Origin: Desulfatitalea alkaliphila
GTDB taxonomy: Bacteria > Desulfobacterota > Desulfobacteria > Desulfobacterales > Desulfosarcinaceae
DNA: 64,000 nucleotides
Direction of reading: 5' to 3'
Assembly: GCF_022968795.1 (NCBI RefSeq)
Contig: NZ_JALJRB010000002.1
Location: 248,001-312,000 of the forward strand
In this document: one piece after another, positions 62,939-64,000 of the stretch
Layout of the letters: every line of letters starts with the position of its first letter
Position numbering within the stretch: the stretch's first letter is position 1
Notes under the pieces: generated by a model
The model's input: the letters and a program-made list of their open reading frames with translations, nothing else
Database searches by the model: none
What the model was told of the DNA's origin: nothing
Made by a program: the position numbers and the translations under genes

Positions 62939-63961
62939 TCAATCATCGGTAATCGTCACAGGCTGAATCAGTGCCTTGATGAAGGCGTCCGGGTCCGCTA
63001 TCCGGATATACCCCAGATCGGACAAGAAGGCCACATAGGTGGCGGCGCTCGCGACATTCAAACGGTCATTGAAATCGACATTGGCCATCGCCTGACGTAC
63101 CGTTTCCTGATCCAGACCGGTGTATTGAACCGCCACGGCCAGCGCTTCCTGCGGGTTGCGGCGGATGAAATCGGTGGCCCGCCTATGGGCCGTCACGAAA
63201 GCGCGCACCTTTTCCAGATGGGCTGCCATCAGTCGATTGGAGGCCACCACGACGCAGCAGGGATGATCGGGCCATATTTCCCTGGAAACGATCAGATTGC
63301 GCCCCACCTTCAGCGCAGCCGCCTGCGACGGGTAGGGTTCCCAGGCGATAAAGGCGTCGATCTGCCCGCTGCGCAAGGCGGTGATCATCTCCGGTGGCTT
63401 GAGCACGATCATTTGCACGCTTTTTAAATCGATCTGATGGTCGTGAAGAGTTCTTTTCACTAAAAAGTCCTGAACGGTGGCATGGCCCGGAATGGCCACA
63501 GTGCGCCCTTTCAGGTCACCGACCGCGCCAATGGTCGAATCGACCCCAACCACCAGGGCCGATCCGACGGCGTTGGCCTGCGAGACCACGACCACGCCGG
63601 CCGTCTGGTTGGCCACCGCCGTCACCGTGGGCGCCAGGCCGACATAGGCCATGTCAAGCGCGCCGGCGGCGAATGCGGACATGATTTCCGGGCCGGCGCG
63701 AAAGACACCCGCAATTTCCACGTCTTTGCCTTCGGTTAAATACCCCTGCGCCAATGAGACCCATAGGGCCAGGTGATGAATGTCGTTTTGCAAATAAGCG
63801 ATGCGCAGAGGACCGGCTTTATCCGGGCTTTCGGCCGGGCCCGGATGCTTTCGGGCCTCAGCGGCGGCAAGATAGGGCACCGTTTCGCTGCCATGGCCGT
63901 CGCAGGCTGTCGCCGGGTTCGGCAAAAGCACAGCGGCAAGCAGGATCAGAAATATCTTCAT
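62939..63961 (-). CDS. saoB: ABC transporter substrate-binding protein with Cys-Cys motif (SaoB candidate)
   Basis: This is a 340-aa periplasmic binding protein of the NitT/TauT (NMT1/OpuAC-like) class. It has a signal peptide (KIFLILLAAVLLPNPATA) followed at once by CDGHGSE, so it may be a lipoprotein or carry an N-terminal Cys. The fold starts at LRIAYLQNDIHHLALWVSLA, and later blocks include YVGLAPTVTAVAN and RSGQIDAFIAWEPYPSQAA. The distinctive EIWPDHPCCVVVASN carries adjacent cysteines where a ligand would bind. This is what I recall of (seleno)protein SaoB. The start is ATG 63961, after AAGGA. Confidence 0.8.
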   Translation of the reverse strand: MKIFLILLAAVLLPNPATACDGHGSETVPYLAAAEARKHPGPAESPDKAGPLRIAYLQNDIHHLALWVSLAQGYLTEGKDVEIAGVFRAGPEIMSAFAAGALDMAYVGLAPTVTAVANQTAGVVVVSQANAVGSALVVGVDSTIGAVGDLKGRTVAIPGHATVQDFLVKRTLHDHQIDLKSVQMIVLKPPEMITALRSGQIDAFIAWEPYPSQAAALKVGRNLIVSREIWPDHPCCVVVASNRLMAAHLEKVRAFVTAHRRATDFIRRNPQEALAVAVQYTGLDQETVRQAMANVDFNDRLNVASAATYVAFLSDLGYIRIADPDAFIKALIQPVTITDD

Positions 63962-64000
63962 CACTTCGATATCCTTTCATCCGGATCGGACACGGTTTCC

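Overview
The window is a GC-rich bacterial chromosome segment that looks like an anaerobic, sulfate-reducer-type member of the Desulfobacterota (Desulfosarcina/Desulfatitalea-like). The reasons are a tungsten-type aldehyde:ferredoxin oxidoreductase, a selenocysteine gene, a mix of delta-proteobacterial regulators and sensors, and long GC-biased open frames on the antisense strand. The genus is inferred, not shown. No rRNA, tRNA, CRISPR array or prophage was seen.

Layout. 1-8.8 kb: the 3' end of a Ca2+/Na+ antiporter, a CHASE2-Ser/Thr kinase, small stress and unknown proteins, a frameshifted SBF/Acr3-like transporter, rlmE and a YebC regulator. 8.9-15.1 kb: gltB and gltD, with short AT-rich repeats in the spacers. 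15.2-20.2 kb: an accessory island holding two copies of a putative membrane toxin / small membrane protein / Fic module. The left copy is degraded and an AAA/DUF4143 ATPase lies between the copies. 20.4-28.3 kb: a histidine phosphatase, an orphan ECF-type ATPase, an MCP, alaC behind an alanine-rich leader peptide and hairpins, maeB, and a coupled alpha/beta hydrolase. 28.5-36.7 kb: small housekeeping genes, two decayed hydrolases, a metallophosphoesterase, an RsbW-like protein, an ABC1/UbiB kinase, a TorF porin, and an inverted pair of dispersed repeats. 36.9-46.5 kb: one minus-strand run of a GntR/FadR regulator, a five-gene branched-chain-type ABC importer, a four-cluster ferredoxin, aldehyde:ferredoxin oxidoreductase and a BetA-like choline dehydrogenase. 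47-56 kb: a CoA-transferase, a 2,4-dienoyl-CoA-reductase-like flavoprotein, an HDOD / hybrid kinase / receiver operon and a class IV aminotransferase.

The right end (56.1-63.96 kb) is the most unusual part. A plus-strand operon encodes an FAD/NAD oxidoreductase, a TSCPD domain fused to a degenerate metallophosphoesterase, a thioredoxin-like protein interrupted by an in-frame TGA in a UxxC position with a SECIS-like hairpin after it, and a coiled-coil-less SMC head ATPase ending in Cys-Cys. Next come a GcvH-like protein with a CobW GTPase, an iron-sulfur flavoprotein, and a NitT/TauT-type ABC transporter whose binding protein carries a Cys-Cys motif. From memory of protein-family names, this matches part of the proposed selenocysteine-assisted organometal (Sao) system (SaoT, SaoB, SaoP, SaoA). 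The remaining components would lie beyond the window.

Several apparent frameshifts fall in homopolymers (about 6456 and 18551), so some pseudogene calls could be assembly errors.
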